From positions 108,739 through 151,079 of the forward strand of contig CASDOO010000019.1 of the NCBI GenBank assembly GCA_949282275.1: a stretch of DNA of 42,341 bases, written 5' to 3'. Position 1 is the first letter of the stretch. Every line of letters begins with the position of its first letter. The position numbers and the translations under genes were made by a program. The notes beneath the pieces were generated by a model. It was not told the DNA's origin. It saw nothing but the letters and a program-made list of their open reading frames with translations, and ran no database searches. The stretch is from an uncultured Bacillota bacterium. Lineage in GTDB: Bacteria > Bacillota_I > Bacilli_A > RFN20 > CAG-288. This document shows, in pieces, positions 24,664-34,100 of the stretch.

Positions 24664-26751
24664 TTAGTAGTAAAGAGTAATGCCGACAATAGCAATCCTC
24701 TCCTGAATAGACATAATCGAAATTGTATCAGTAGGCATAGAAAACTCAAAACTTAATATTTCTGCGCTAGAAATAGTTCCATCGCTTTTAGACGAACAAG
24801 TCTTCTCGACATCATTCACTTTCAAACCAGCAGTTTTTCCTCCCCAGCAAACAACTTTAAAGTCAATTTTTCTTGCTTTTCTTACAGCAGCAAAACTGAA
24901 ACCACCAGCGTTATCTGACGTACCAAGCTTAATACCACCGGCTTTGCTATCAGTATATAGTCTATACTGGTTATCTCCTTCTTCCTGTAACCTTGTAGCG
25001 GAAGAAGCTATTTCCCCTTCCGAATTGAGAACATTTAAGAGTATATCGTCATTCGAAATTGAAGTAGTAAACTTTCCACTACCCGAGAAAGTGTATCCGT
25101 CCCATCCCGTCGTATAATCAGCAACAATCTGATTCTCCGTCGAGGAAGCCGCAGTGACAGCGACTTCAAATTCAGCGCTCTTGATTTCGCCAGAAGTAGC
25201 CGTAATCTTGGTCGTACCTTCGGCAACACCCGTAACAACGCCGCCTTCGACCGTGGCCACTTCCGTATCAGACGAAGTCCAGGTGACTTCACCAAGATCG
25301 GCACCAGCATTGGGACTTGCCGTCAAAGTAATCGTTGAGCCAACCGCAACGGAGTTGTTGCCAGTGATGGTGATGGACTCAAGCGGATTCGCCTCGGCTT
25401 CCTCGACACTCGTGATATAGACACTTGCATAGCTAAATCCATCAAAATATCCGCCGAAATAAGCCGTCACGACATAGTTCTTGCCAGTTTCGACAACGAA
25501 GTCAGCCGGCATATAGGCAGGTTCAATCACAGTATCCGAGCCTTCGAAGTTCAAAGTTGTGAATTTGCCGCTCAATCCAGCAGTCGTCGTCCACGTATAT
25601 TCCTTCATTTCACTGGTGGCAAAGGATTCCTTCGTACTCCAAGAATCCGCGATTTCCTTGGTTAAGGCAACAGGGGTAGCCGGAGTAATGGGTTCACCGT
25701 CTTCGACAGCTTTGATTTCAGGACTGCTGAATTGGAGCATCTTGTTATAGGAAGAGGCCTTGCCGGTTATCTCGACATAATCACCGATTTTATTGGAAGG
25801 GGCCTCTTTAAGGTAGACATAGACCGAATCCGTTCCATCCGTTACGACCATGCCCTGCATTGTGACAGCATCCACGACGCCACGTACAGTATAGGTAGCT
25901 CCTGCTTCGTTAATCTGAGAAATACTATAAGAAGGTTCAACGCTCTCTTCCGTAATGGTAACCTTGGCTGAATCGGACTTTCCGCCAGCCGTGGCCGTGA
26001 TGGTGACTTCGCCGGCAGCCTTTGGGGTAATGGAAAGGGTATCGGTATCTTCGCCAGTGACGTCGATATAGGTCTCATAGCCTTCGCTGAAGGTCCAGGC
26101 GATGGCAGGAGCATCTCCTGTCGTCATCTTGACAGTGGCTTTCAATGTCTTGGCTTCATCGCTGACCTTGAAGGAAAGGCTCTCGGCATCCAGCGTAACG
26201 CTTTCGACAACAGGTTCAGGCTCCGCAGTCTCCTTAAGATCGACCTTGTAGGAAAGGGTCAGCTGGGCTTCATCGCCGATGGCCTCATGGGCAGCGGCAT
26301 AGTCCTGTCCATCCTTGAGGGAAGCCTTGAGAGCATCCTTTTCAAGGGTGAAGGAGTAAGTCGCCGCCCTTGTCGTCGCATCCGGGGAAAGGACGCCGGA
26401 AGTGGTGACGTCGAAATAGGTGTCGAATCCTTCCGGGAAGGTGGCCGTCCAGGAAAGCTCAAGTTCCTTGCCTGTCAGATCAAGCGATTCATCAGGCGTG
26501 AACCGGAAGACGATATCCTTGTCGAATCCGGCCGTTCCGGAAGCGGAATCCCAGGTGATGTCGAAGCGGGCATCCTTCGTCGTCGTGGTGACTTCGCCGA
26601 TGACCTTGGAAGTATTGTCGTTGAAATGGATTCCGAACTGGCTCTCCCCTTCCGCCGGCAGCCAGGATGCGACGGCAAGACCCGTACCGACGACGGCAAG
26701 AGCAGCAAGAGAAGAGAGAAGGATTGTCGAACCGAATCTTCTTCTGTTCAT
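24664..26751 (-). CDS. exported Ig-like/OB-fold surface protein, probable SipW substrate
   Basis: The 695-residue protein opens with an RRR start and a hydrophobic helix (about residues 9-28, LAALAVVGTGLAVASW) that ends unlike a normal lipoprotein or Sec peptide and recalls SipW-dependent signals. An extracellular chain follows: a cohesin/Ig-like module (about 30-175), a BIG2-like module (about 180-272), an OB-fold-like module (about 277-345), a further beta module, a second BIG2-like module (about 450-540), and a C-terminal beta-sandwich that may bind carbohydrate. No LPxTG or other anchor is seen. It is transcribed with the signal peptidase encoded 57 bases upstream and has its own AAGGAGGG site. 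By analogy with TasA/SipW it may be a matrix or fibre component, but it is not a TasA homologue by sequence as far as I can see. Confidence 0.7.
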   Translation of the reverse strand: MNRRRFGSTILLSSLAALAVVGTGLAVASWLPAEGESQFGIHFNDNTSKVIGEVTTTTKDARFDITWDSASGTAGFDKDIVFRFTPDESLDLTGKELELSWTATFPEGFDTYFDVTTSGVLSPDATTRAATYSFTLEKDALKASLKDGQDYAAAHEAIGDEAQLTLSYKVDLKETAEPEPVVESVTLDAESLSFKVSDEAKTLKATVKMTTGDAPAIAWTFSEGYETYIDVTGEDTDTLSITPKAAGEVTITATAGGKSDSAKVTITEESVEPSYSISQINEAGATYTVRGVVDAVTMQGMVVTDGTDSVYVYLKEAPSNKIGDYVEITGKASSYNKMLQFSSPEIKAVEDGEPITPATPVALTKEIADSWSTKESFATSEMKEYTWTTTAGLSGKFTTLNFEGSDTVIEPAYMPADFVVETGKNYVVTAYFGGYFDGFSYASVYITSVEEAEANPLESITITGNNSVAVGSTITLTASPNAGADLGEVTWTSSDTEVATVEGGVVTGVAEGTTKITATSGEIKSAEFEVAVTAASSTENQIVADYTTGWDGYTFSGSGKFTTSISNDDILLNVLNSEGEIASSATRLQEEGDNQYRLYTDSKAGGIKLGTSDNAGGFSFAAVRKARKIDFKVVCWGGKTAGLKVNDVEKTCSSKSDGTISSAEILSFEFSMPTDTISIMSIQERIAIVGITLYY

Positions 26752-26808
26752 TGTTTTCCCTCCTTAATGAACTTTTCCAGACTTTATGAAACCCTTCCTT
26801 GAAGGTTT

Positions 26809-27891
26809 TCAACGATTCTTCGTGCGGCTCGGCGAGAGGTTGTCCTTCTTGATGCGGATTGTGTTGGACGGATAGGGACTGACGTCGGAAAGTACACGGC
26901 CTTCGATTTCGTCGTCCTTTTCCTTCTCGACGACGATCCTTTCGCCCGTCGAGAGCTTTCCGTCTCCATAGAGGACATGGCAGGTCGAGCCTTCGGGGTA
27001 ATGCCCGATGTCCCTCAGCAACGTCTTCTTCATCTTCCTCTCCGCATCGAGGCGGGAATACTTGGCGTGTATTTCCTTGGCACGGCCGATGAGGATCTCA
27101 AAGCGCTTGTCGTAAAGCCTGTCCATCCTTGAGGAATAGACGGACTGGATGATGACGATGCAGAAGAGGGAAGCCAGGACAAGGATTCCGATCGGGGACT
27201 TGAGGAAGGAAATCGCATAGCCCAATGGGACGTTCTGGTATCCGGTATAGCGTCCGACGATCTTGCTTCTTTCCACTTTTTCGTCATCCTCTGTCGGATA
27301 GGGATTCTTGTCGCCGCGGAAGAGATAGGTCCCGTCCTCGTTCTCCTCGATGAAGCGGTGGATGACGATGTCGCCTTCCTCGTCGAGATAGGCATAGATG
27401 GCAAAGGGAACCATCTCCGCCTCGGAAGGAACCTTCTCGATCGTGACGAAGGCGCCGACGGGGATCTGGTCATCGTACCATTCCAGGTCGTCATTGGATT
27501 CGTTCTTCTCGGACATGGAGTCGCTTGTCACGACAAGGAAGGCGGTATCGCCAAGATAGACGGCACCTTCCAGATAGCGATAGCCAATCGACAGGGCAAT
27601 CACGGCCAAAGCAAAAAAGGCAACGATACCAGAGAGGACATTTCCGAGAATGCTTCTCCGTTTTCGTGCCTTTTCCTTCTTCTCGACATAGTTTCCAAAG
27701 CCAAGTTCCGTATCGCCCTTTCTTGTATATTCCGAATAAAGAAGAGCGATGTTCTCCTCGACGATGTCATCGTAGTGCTTCTCAAGGACAAGTCTTCGAT
27801 GTGCCCTGTAGATCATGACGAATGCGACGATGATAAAAGCAAGGATGAAGACGATGGCAATCAAGGCAATCAGCAAGGAGACGTTTTCCAT
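26809..27891 (-). CDS. SipW-type (S26B) signal peptidase with extra cytoplasmic tail
   Basis: The 360-residue membrane protease has an N-terminal helix (about 6-28), a basic loop, a second helix (about 83-104), an extracellular catalytic domain and a third helix (about 231-252), then about 105 cytoplasmic residues. The catalytic Ser125 lies in TSDSM, His178 in IVIHRF takes the place of the lysine of ordinary signal peptidase I, and Asp194 in FRGDKN completes the S26B-type triad found in SipW and Sec11. SipW of Bacillus cleaves TasA and related matrix proteins. This one is longer by an N-terminal helix and the C-terminal domain, whose role is unknown. It is encoded directly upstream of a large exported protein, its likely client. 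The start at 27891 follows an AAAGGGG site. Confidence 0.82.
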   Translation of the reverse strand: MENVSLLIALIAIVFILAFIIVAFVMIYRAHRRLVLEKHYDDIVEENIALLYSEYTRKGDTELGFGNYVEKKEKARKRRSILGNVLSGIVAFFALAVIALSIGYRYLEGAVYLGDTAFLVVTSDSMSEKNESNDDLEWYDDQIPVGAFVTIEKVPSEAEMVPFAIYAYLDEEGDIVIHRFIEENEDGTYLFRGDKNPYPTEDDEKVERSKIVGRYTGYQNVPLGYAISFLKSPIGILVLASLFCIVIIQSVYSSRMDRLYDKRFEILIGRAKEIHAKYSRLDAERKMKKTLLRDIGHYPEGSTCHVLYGDGKLSTGERIVVEKEKDDEIEGRVLSDVSPYPSNTIRIKKDNLSPSRTKNR

Positions 27892-27933
27892 GGCAAGAGG
27901 CCCCTTTCCTTCTGTTCAACAACGTTCGAAAGA

Positions 27934-27963
27934 AGTATACCCCCCCCGAAACGGATATTGCAA
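27934..27963 (-). promoter_or_regulatory. sipW operon promoter containing a run of eight G
   Basis: Leftward TTGCAA (27963-27958), 18-base spacer, TATACT (27939-27934). The last eight bases of the spacer (27947-27940) are all G on the coding strand. Slippage of one base would change the spacer to 17 or 19. Transcription would start about 36 bases before the ATG. Confidence 0.6.
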
Positions 27964-28015
27964 GACGGGAAAGGCCATCTTAACGCCTCGTTTACTTTTC
28001 TTTTCCAGCCATACG

Positions 28016-28047
28016 AAAAACCGACCGGACTTCTGCCCAGTCGGTTT
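28016..28047 (-). terminator. terminator of the leftward lipoprotein gene
   Basis: Leftward AAACCGACTGG pairs with TCCGGTCGGTTT around a short loop, followed by T residues. It lies about 70 bases after the stop at 28116 and ends the transcript before the sipW promoter. Confidence 0.8.
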
Positions 28048-28115
28048 GAGCAATCAAAAGATTTGCTTCTCCTGTCCAATCAGGATAGGAGTCGCGACGG
28101 CATCATTTCGAGAGT

Positions 28116-29039
28116 CTACTGATAGGTTTCGTCCGAGATGGTCAGGTCGAGCGTGACATTTTCCTGGATGAAGGTCAGCTTTGAAGTATCCTTGTCATAC
28201 TCATTGAAACCGGTGACGTTAGAGCCCGACCCCATGGTATCAAGAATGTGATACCATGTGGCTTTGCCTTCGGCATCCCGGACAAATGCCCTCAGGCGAA
28301 TATCGTGGCCAACGGCATACTGGAAGGATACGGAGACGGATTCCTCTCCCTTAAGAAGGGCGGAAATGTCCTTTTGGAAGTAACCGTAGGTCTTGTTCTC
28401 CTCATCGGCCCTGTTGGGATTGTCGGTACCAAGGACATGATCCTCGTCCGAGAATTGCGCGATGAGCTGCTCTCCTTCCTCAAGCTTGATGCGAGAGAAG
28501 GCGTTTGTCGCCTCGAAGACGATTGTCTCGTTCCAATAGGTGACATTGGGCGTTTCGACGACCGTCAGCTCAAGGCAGACCGTTCCACCCATGCTGGAGC
28601 TATTGGGGGAAGTGAGATCGATTTCAAGATAGGAGGTGCCGGCCTTGTCGAGCTTTGTCGCATCGATGGTGACATATCCGCTACCATGAAGGCTTCCGTC
28701 TCCCTGGCCATGGTATTCCAAGGCTTCCAGAGGAAGGACGGAACTGTCGGAAACATCGAATTCGACCTCGGAATTGTAGATTGTCCTCCTGAAGGATAAA
28801 TTGACTTGATAGTAATTGGTCGCCCCGATGACGATTTCCTGGGGATAGTCGATGATACTGACATCACCATCCTTGAGTTTCTCGGACCATGTCTTTGACG
28901 GAGTCGTATCCTCAACTGTCGTCGTCCTGTCCGTGGGAGTGTCCGTCGTAATAGGCTTCGTACTGGAAGAAGAATCGTTTTGGCAACCGGCCAAGAGAAG
29001 GACAGGAAGCAACAAAAGGAGACTTCTTTTTTTCATCAC
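28116..29039 (-). CDS. lipoprotein of unknown function
   Basis: The 307-residue protein has a clear lipoprotein signal (leucine-rich core, LLLAGC, Cys19), a Ser/Thr-rich linker to about residue 50, and a mostly beta extracellular part that may hold two Ig-like or carbohydrate-binding-like modules. No catalytic motif is visible. AGGAGG lies 8 bases before a GTG at 29039 and 11 bases before the next codon, ATG at 29036; either may be the start. It is divergent from another lipoprotein gene with a mirrored promoter, and both may answer to the same envelope condition. No family is recognised. Confidence 0.75.
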   Translation of the reverse strand: MMKKRSLLLLLPVLLLAGCQNDSSSSTKPITTDTPTDRTTTVEDTTPSKTWSEKLKDGDVSIIDYPQEIVIGATNYYQVNLSFRRTIYNSEVEFDVSDSSVLPLEALEYHGQGDGSLHGSGYVTIDATKLDKAGTSYLEIDLTSPNSSSMGGTVCLELTVVETPNVTYWNETIVFEATNAFSRIKLEEGEQLIAQFSDEDHVLGTDNPNRADEENKTYGYFQKDISALLKGEESVSVSFQYAVGHDIRLRAFVRDAEGKATWYHILDTMGSGSNVTGFNEYDKDTSKLTFIQENVTLDLTISDETYQ

Positions 29040-29059
29040 ATTCTTTTCCTCCTAGGTTG

Positions 29060-29088
29060 ATTTTAACATTCGCACAGGATTTTGTCAT
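29060..29088 (-). promoter_or_regulatory. promoter of the leftward lipoprotein gene
   Basis: Leftward ATGACA (29088-29083), 17-base spacer, TAAAAT (29065-29060). It is about 20 bases before the start codon. Confidence 0.6.
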
Positions 29089-29117
29089 TTCCGACTTTTC
29101 CTCCCTGAGCATGAGTG

Positions 29118-29147
29118 TTGACAGACTCTCCCGCCTTACGTTATCTT
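29118..29147 (+). promoter_or_regulatory. promoter of the rightward lipoprotein gene
   Basis: A perfect TTGACA (29118-29123), 18-base spacer, TATCTT (29142-29147). It leaves a leader of about 95 bases before the ATG at 29249. Confidence 0.5.
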
Positions 29148-29248
29148 GAGGGCAATAGGAAGGAAAGCGACTTCCGAAGGATGCACGGATGGTGTCTATG
29201 GACACCTGTTTCGGCATCTTGGGCACTGCCCAGAAAGGACACAAGACT

Positions 29249-30118
29249 ATGAAAGCAAGACGTCTTCTCTTCCCTCTCCTCTCCATCATCTTTCTCGCCT
29301 CCTGTTCTTCCCAAGGCACTGGAGACACCACGACGAAGCCAACGCCTGGCCCAAGCGGAGAACAGAACGTTGCCGAAAACGCAAATGCAAACCTCTTTGC
29401 CTTTGAGGCAGCGACTTCCATCGGCCTTCTTTCCACAATCGATATCGTATCCCCAGCCATCAAGAGCGCCCCTCGTGCCCTATCCGACACCCTCAAGGAG
29501 ACAATCATCTCCTATCTTCCGTCCATCGAGGCGACCCTCAAGGGCGACAACCTCCTGACGGACAACTTCGTCGAGACAAGCGACCGCGAGGAGTATCAGA
29601 TCAAGCTTGTCGTCACCTACAAGGACATCAACCTGAAGGATTCTTCCTTCACGATGTACTACAACGAATACCCGCTTGGCGACGATGACTTCGACGACCG
29701 CTTCGATGACGAGGAAGAATGCTATATCGAAGGCGTCATCCTGATTGGCGAGAGCGAATACCGCATCCGCGGCGAGAAGGAAATCGAAGACGACGAGATG
29801 GAAACCGAGTTCTGGTACTACATCGAAGAGGAGCATACCTACGTCCATGTCGCCCAGGAAAAGGAAAGGGATGAAAGCGAATTCGAGTACGAGGTCTACC
29901 AAGACAGAAAGAAGATCCACGCCTATTCCCTTGAGCAGGACGAGGACGAAGTCGAGCTGAAACTGATGGACCGCGTCGAACACAACTACGCCGAGATGCG
30001 TTTCGTCGACTTCCACAGGGACGGCGAATACTACATCCTTGCCAAGCTGGATCACGATAGGATCTACTTCCGCAAGAACGCCGACAACACCTATTCCGAA
30101 GTCACGTTCGACAAGTAA
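29249..30118 (+). CDS. acidic lipoprotein of unknown function
   Basis: The 289-residue product has a lipoprotein signal (IIFLASC, Cys19), a short Thr/Gly/Pro linker, a helical stretch (about 40-110) and a strongly acidic, beta-rich C-terminal half, including an Asp/Glu cluster DDDFDDRFDDEEE near residue 150. The repeated short strands with Tyr, Glu and Asp resemble meander-type lipoproteins of gut Firmicutes, and the acidic patch could bind divalent cations. The ATG at 29249 is chosen because AGAAAGGAC precedes it and the lipoprotein signal begins there; an in-frame ATG 60 bases earlier would spoil the signal peptide. No known family. Confidence 0.75.
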   Translation: MKARRLLFPLLSIIFLASCSSQGTGDTTTKPTPGPSGEQNVAENANANLFAFEAATSIGLLSTIDIVSPAIKSAPRALSDTLKETIISYLPSIEATLKGDNLLTDNFVETSDREEYQIKLVVTYKDINLKDSSFTMYYNEYPLGDDDFDDRFDDEEECYIEGVILIGESEYRIRGEKEIEDDEMETEFWYYIEEEHTYVHVAQEKERDESEFEYEVYQDRKKIHAYSLEQDEDEVELKLMDRVEHNYAEMRFVDFHRDGEYYILAKLDHDRIYFRKNADNTYSEVTFDK

Positions 30119-30133
30119 GACAAAGACTTGAGA

Positions 30134-30181
30134 TAAGGCCTTTGGATCTCCGAGAATATACTGGTTATCTGAAGGCCTTTT
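30134..30181 (+). terminator. terminator after the acidic lipoprotein gene
   Basis: AAGGCCTTTGGAT pairs imperfectly with ATCTGAAGGCCTT across a loop of about 16 bases, followed by TTTT. It starts 16 bases after the stop. Confidence 0.55.
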
Positions 30182-30713
30182 GCTATCCTATTTTTCCTTA
30201 CCCAATGATAAGAACGATGTTATCCAAAAAGCCAACCTTTACTTTTGTCTTGAACATTTATGATAAAAAGAGTCATTCAAAAGACATTTTCCTAATTCTT
30301 CCATGATTTCCTTTCCCGAAATAATCCGATTGAGTCATCAGTCATCGCCTTCCTGAAAAATAGACGCCATATATATGTTTCCTACTCTAAAAAGCTCCTT
30401 TGCAAATATCGATTAAAAAATCGTTCTTTCGCAATCCGCTTTCTCTTGTTTCCCGAATTATAGTTCAATCCAAGAAAGGCAACTAGCCACTCACCCAATC
30501 GGCGACATCGACAATCGAAGCGTCTTCTTAGTCGCAAGACTCATGTCGTGTCTGTTCGATGATCATCTTGGATAGGCTTCCTTGCTTTTAGCAACGGGTC
30601 ACGCCTGAAATCCCCTTCATATCTGGAGTGCCGATTATGAATTTGGGTTTCTCGAGATAGAACACATGTTCAATCAGTTTCATTTGAATCACTTAAGGAA
30701 TGTATATCGCATT

Positions 30714-30750
30714 ATTTCCCAATTTCGTAATTTTTTCGATTTTGGGAAAT
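30714..30750. repeat. inverted repeat, TTTCCCAA type
   Basis: ATTTCCCAATTTCG (30714-30727) and CGATTTTGGGAAAT (30737-30750) are inverted with two mismatches around a 9-base loop. The arms share TTCCCAA with the palindromes 220-250 bases downstream. Confidence 0.6.
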
Positions 30751-30969
30751 AGGATTCGACTAAATGTATGGGAATTCCAATTAGATGACATCGAAAAGCG
30801 GACTCTAACGATTAATGGATATCCCTGCCATGTTAAGACTTTTCTTCTTAAAATTAGGTACCTCCCCAATCAGATTATGGTACGAAAGAAGCACTATTCT
30901 TAAAGGGCTATCATTTTTCATTATCTTCGTACATTTTTAAAGGCTTTTTGCATCTTTCTTGCGGCGAAT

Positions 30970-31006
30970 TTCCCAAATTTGGGAATGACATTCCACAAAT
31001 TGGGGA
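30970..31006. repeat. perfect palindrome TTCCCAAATTTGGGAA plus a degenerate copy
   Basis: A perfect 16-base palindrome at 30970-30985 is followed after 5 bases by a degenerate copy TTCCACAAATTGGGGA (30991-31006). They lie about 90-150 bases upstream of the helicase promoter and could be operator sites, possibly of a lost neighbour. Confidence 0.6.
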
Positions 31007-31095
31007 TTTTTCTCCAAATCTACTGCCCCCTTCATGAATATTCGTGTCATCGTTTCTTCCTCCACGCCTTACAAAATCCACAAAATCAAGAGATG

Positions 31096-31124
31096 TTGTG
31101 CCAATTTCGATTATAGGCTAAAAT
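31096..31124 (+). promoter_or_regulatory. leaderless promoter of the helicase-nuclease gene
   Basis: TTGTGC (31096-31101), 17-base spacer, TAAAAT (31119-31124), then 6 bases and the ATG at 31131. No ribosome binding site exists between. Confidence 0.55.
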
Positions 31125-31130
31125 TGATGT

Positions 31131-34100
31131 ATGAATACTATTGGCAAGACATTGTCTCAAGCCATCAAAGATGGGCAATGGGTTTTAATCGAATATCTCA
31201 ACAAGAATCAACAACGAACCAATTATTGGATTTCCATTCAGGATATCTATGAGAAGAAGGACACCAAGGAACCCAGGCTTGTCGTTCAGATTTACAATCC
31301 CGCTTTACCCCACACAAAAGTCGAAAATGCGGATATCTATTTTCAGCACATTCAATCGGCAGTCCCGATTTCATTTACTCATTATGATGTGCCAGAGGCA
31401 TTGTCAAATAAACTTGCCAACCAAAAATGCCGTTTTTCTTGGCTCGAATACGATGCCTACAGCGACAATATTCTTGATTACTATATAACATGTCGTCGCC
31501 TTGACAATGACCCATCACAAAAAGAAGGCGCCCTTCTGCCTGGAATCGATGTCGAAAAACTCCTCCTCGAAAAGGAAATCATCCTTGATGAGGAACAAGA
31601 GAAGATCCTAACCAAGTCCATTATCGAAAAATACACAAAGGAGAAAGAAAAAAAGAAAGCCGAGTACACTTTCATAATCTCCGTTGCCTCAATAGATCGT
31701 TTCGGGAAAATCTATATCGTATGCTACCACAACCTTTCTTTTAATCCTTCGACGAAGAAACTTCTTATCGATCCAAATCTGTCTTTCAATACAACATTTT
31801 TGGCGCGCATCTTCGGGGATTCCGGAACAAAAGATACGCGTTTCTCCTTACAAGGCTATATCGATATGAACATAAACGAGTTCATCCAGATTTGCCGAAA
31901 AGACCTTGCCCAAGGATTATCCATCTTGCGAGAAGGGCTCCATGATGGCGAGCGCATTCTCAACACGCGGAACGAAATCCTCGTTCTTGAGCGACCCTAT
32001 ATCAGCAATCTTGAACCGACTTACGAAGAACTCGCAAGAGAACACAAGGAAGGAGACCTTTCCTATCCCCTTAGCGCCTTCTTTGGTAATGTTTCAAGGT
32101 CTTATTATCGGCATCACAGAAAAGAACCTTTTCTTGTCATATACGATGAGAAAACGAATATCGATCAAATCGTGGCCCTCTACAATGCCCTCAAATATCC
32201 CGTCACTTATGTCCAAGGGCCACCCGGCACCGGGAAAACCCAGACTTTGGTCAATGTCCTCCTTAGTTCGCTTTTCAACAAAAAGACCGTTCTCATGACC
32301 TCGGGAAACAACAAGCCCGTCGATGCCATCATCCAAAAACTATGTTTCAAATACCGATACAACGATATTCCTTTCCCCTGGCTTAGGCTTGGCAATGCGG
32401 AAGAGATGCTCAAAGCAACGGAACGTATCAAGAGCCTTGCCGAATACAAAACCAAATTTGCCCCCGATGACAACAAGTTGGAAAAACTGTTTGACAACCA
32501 TAGCGCCAAAATGAAACAACTTCTAAACCTCCTGAACCAATATGAAAAAAGACAGGAAGTCCTAGAGCGACATGAAAATCTAAATCGATTGCTCATTCCT
32601 TTGGGTACCGACGTTCCGTTGCATCAATATATCAATCAACAAATCGATAAGACTATCGAAGAGGAAAAGGCCATTCCAGAAGTCTCCAACGAACAAGTCA
32701 TTCAGCTGTGCAATCCTGTTTCAAACGATTTTTCCTTTCTCCAATATCTTTATTTCAGTTCCCTAAAATGCATTCTTCGTTTGCAAACCCCCAAATACCG
32801 TCCTCTAATCGAGATTTGCCAATTGCAAGACGAGAAAGCACGTGTTCAGGAATTTACACGCTATCTTCTCGATGACGAGAACATTCACTTACTTAACGAG
32901 GCTTTCCCGATATTCTTCTGCACGAATACATCCTGCTCGAAAATCGGAACGGCCCGATATAAGTTCGATCTCTGCATAATGGATGAAGCGGGCCAGTGTT
33001 CCATTGCCGATTCCCTGTTATCGGTCGCACGTGGAAAATCCCTCCTTCTTTTGGGAGATCAATCCCAATTGCGACCAATTGTCGTTTTGGATCAGAAAAC
33101 CGACAACGATTTGATGGAAAAATATCATGTCGATCCCGTCTTTTCATATACGCAAAACTCCATCCTTACGACCATGAGAAAGAACGACAACATTTCCAAG
33201 TTTATCTTTTTGTCTTATCACTACCGCTGTGGCAAAAACATTATTGCTTTTTCCAACAATCGTTATTATAGTGGCAAAATCAAGCCCAAGTCCCCCAATG
33301 GAGAGGGTAAGATCGAACTTCATGTGGTTGAAAACAACAATGTCGGGACCAGTCAAGGCATGCGGAATTCCTGCTACGAAGAAGCGAAGGCCATTGTCCA
33401 ACAAGTTCTTTCGGAAAAAATGCAAAACGTAACAATCCTGACGCCGTTTAGCAATCAAGCTGCCCTTATCAACGGTATGATGGAAGAAGCGGGACGAAAG
33501 GATATCCGTGCCGGAACAATCCACACCATGCAAGGGGCCGAAAACGATACCGTAATTCTCTCAACATCGATTTCCCCAAGAACAGCACCTCGGACCTATG
33601 ATTGGCTCAAGAACAATTCCGAATTGATTAATGTCGCATCGACAAGAGCAAAGAAAAGATACATCATCTTTGCTGACGAGAGAGCAATCCAAAGACTATC
33701 TCGCGATGAAAGGGATGACCTGGCACAACTCATTCGATTCGCAAAATCCAATGGCAATATCAAAGTCGAGCCAAACGAAAAATACACAATCGAAATCGGC
33801 TATTCCAACAATAGCGCAAACGAAGCGGAATTTTGGAAAACAATGTGCCATCTCTGCTCCGTATATACAAATTACTCCGTACGAAGAAACGTTTTGGAAA
33901 AAGATCTATTCCATGATATTTCAGGTTCTGAATCCCTCAAAGGCGAATTTGATTTGGTACTTTATCAAAAGAAGAATCCTGTCATGGCATTTGAGATTGA
34001 TGGTATCGAACATCACACAGATGAAAGAACTATGCTAAGGGATCGCTTAAAAGAAAACCTGGCACGGAAAATGAACCTGAAACTTTTTCGTATCGACAAT

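Larger units (their letters stand above)
30182..31095. other. intergenic A/T-rich stretch upstream of the helicase gene
   Basis: About 900 bases without an intact gene. Frames on both strands are short and broken. A 67-codon frame at 30700-30903 (+) has no ribosome binding site and its start is built from one of the inverted repeats. The notable content is the group of TTCCCAA...TTGGGAA palindromes listed separately. Composition is unlike the C-ending core genes. Confidence 0.55.

Noticed and set aside
30700..30903. A 67-codon frame upstream of the helicase
   Set aside because: No ribosome binding site, its first codons come from an inverted repeat, and the translation resembles nothing.
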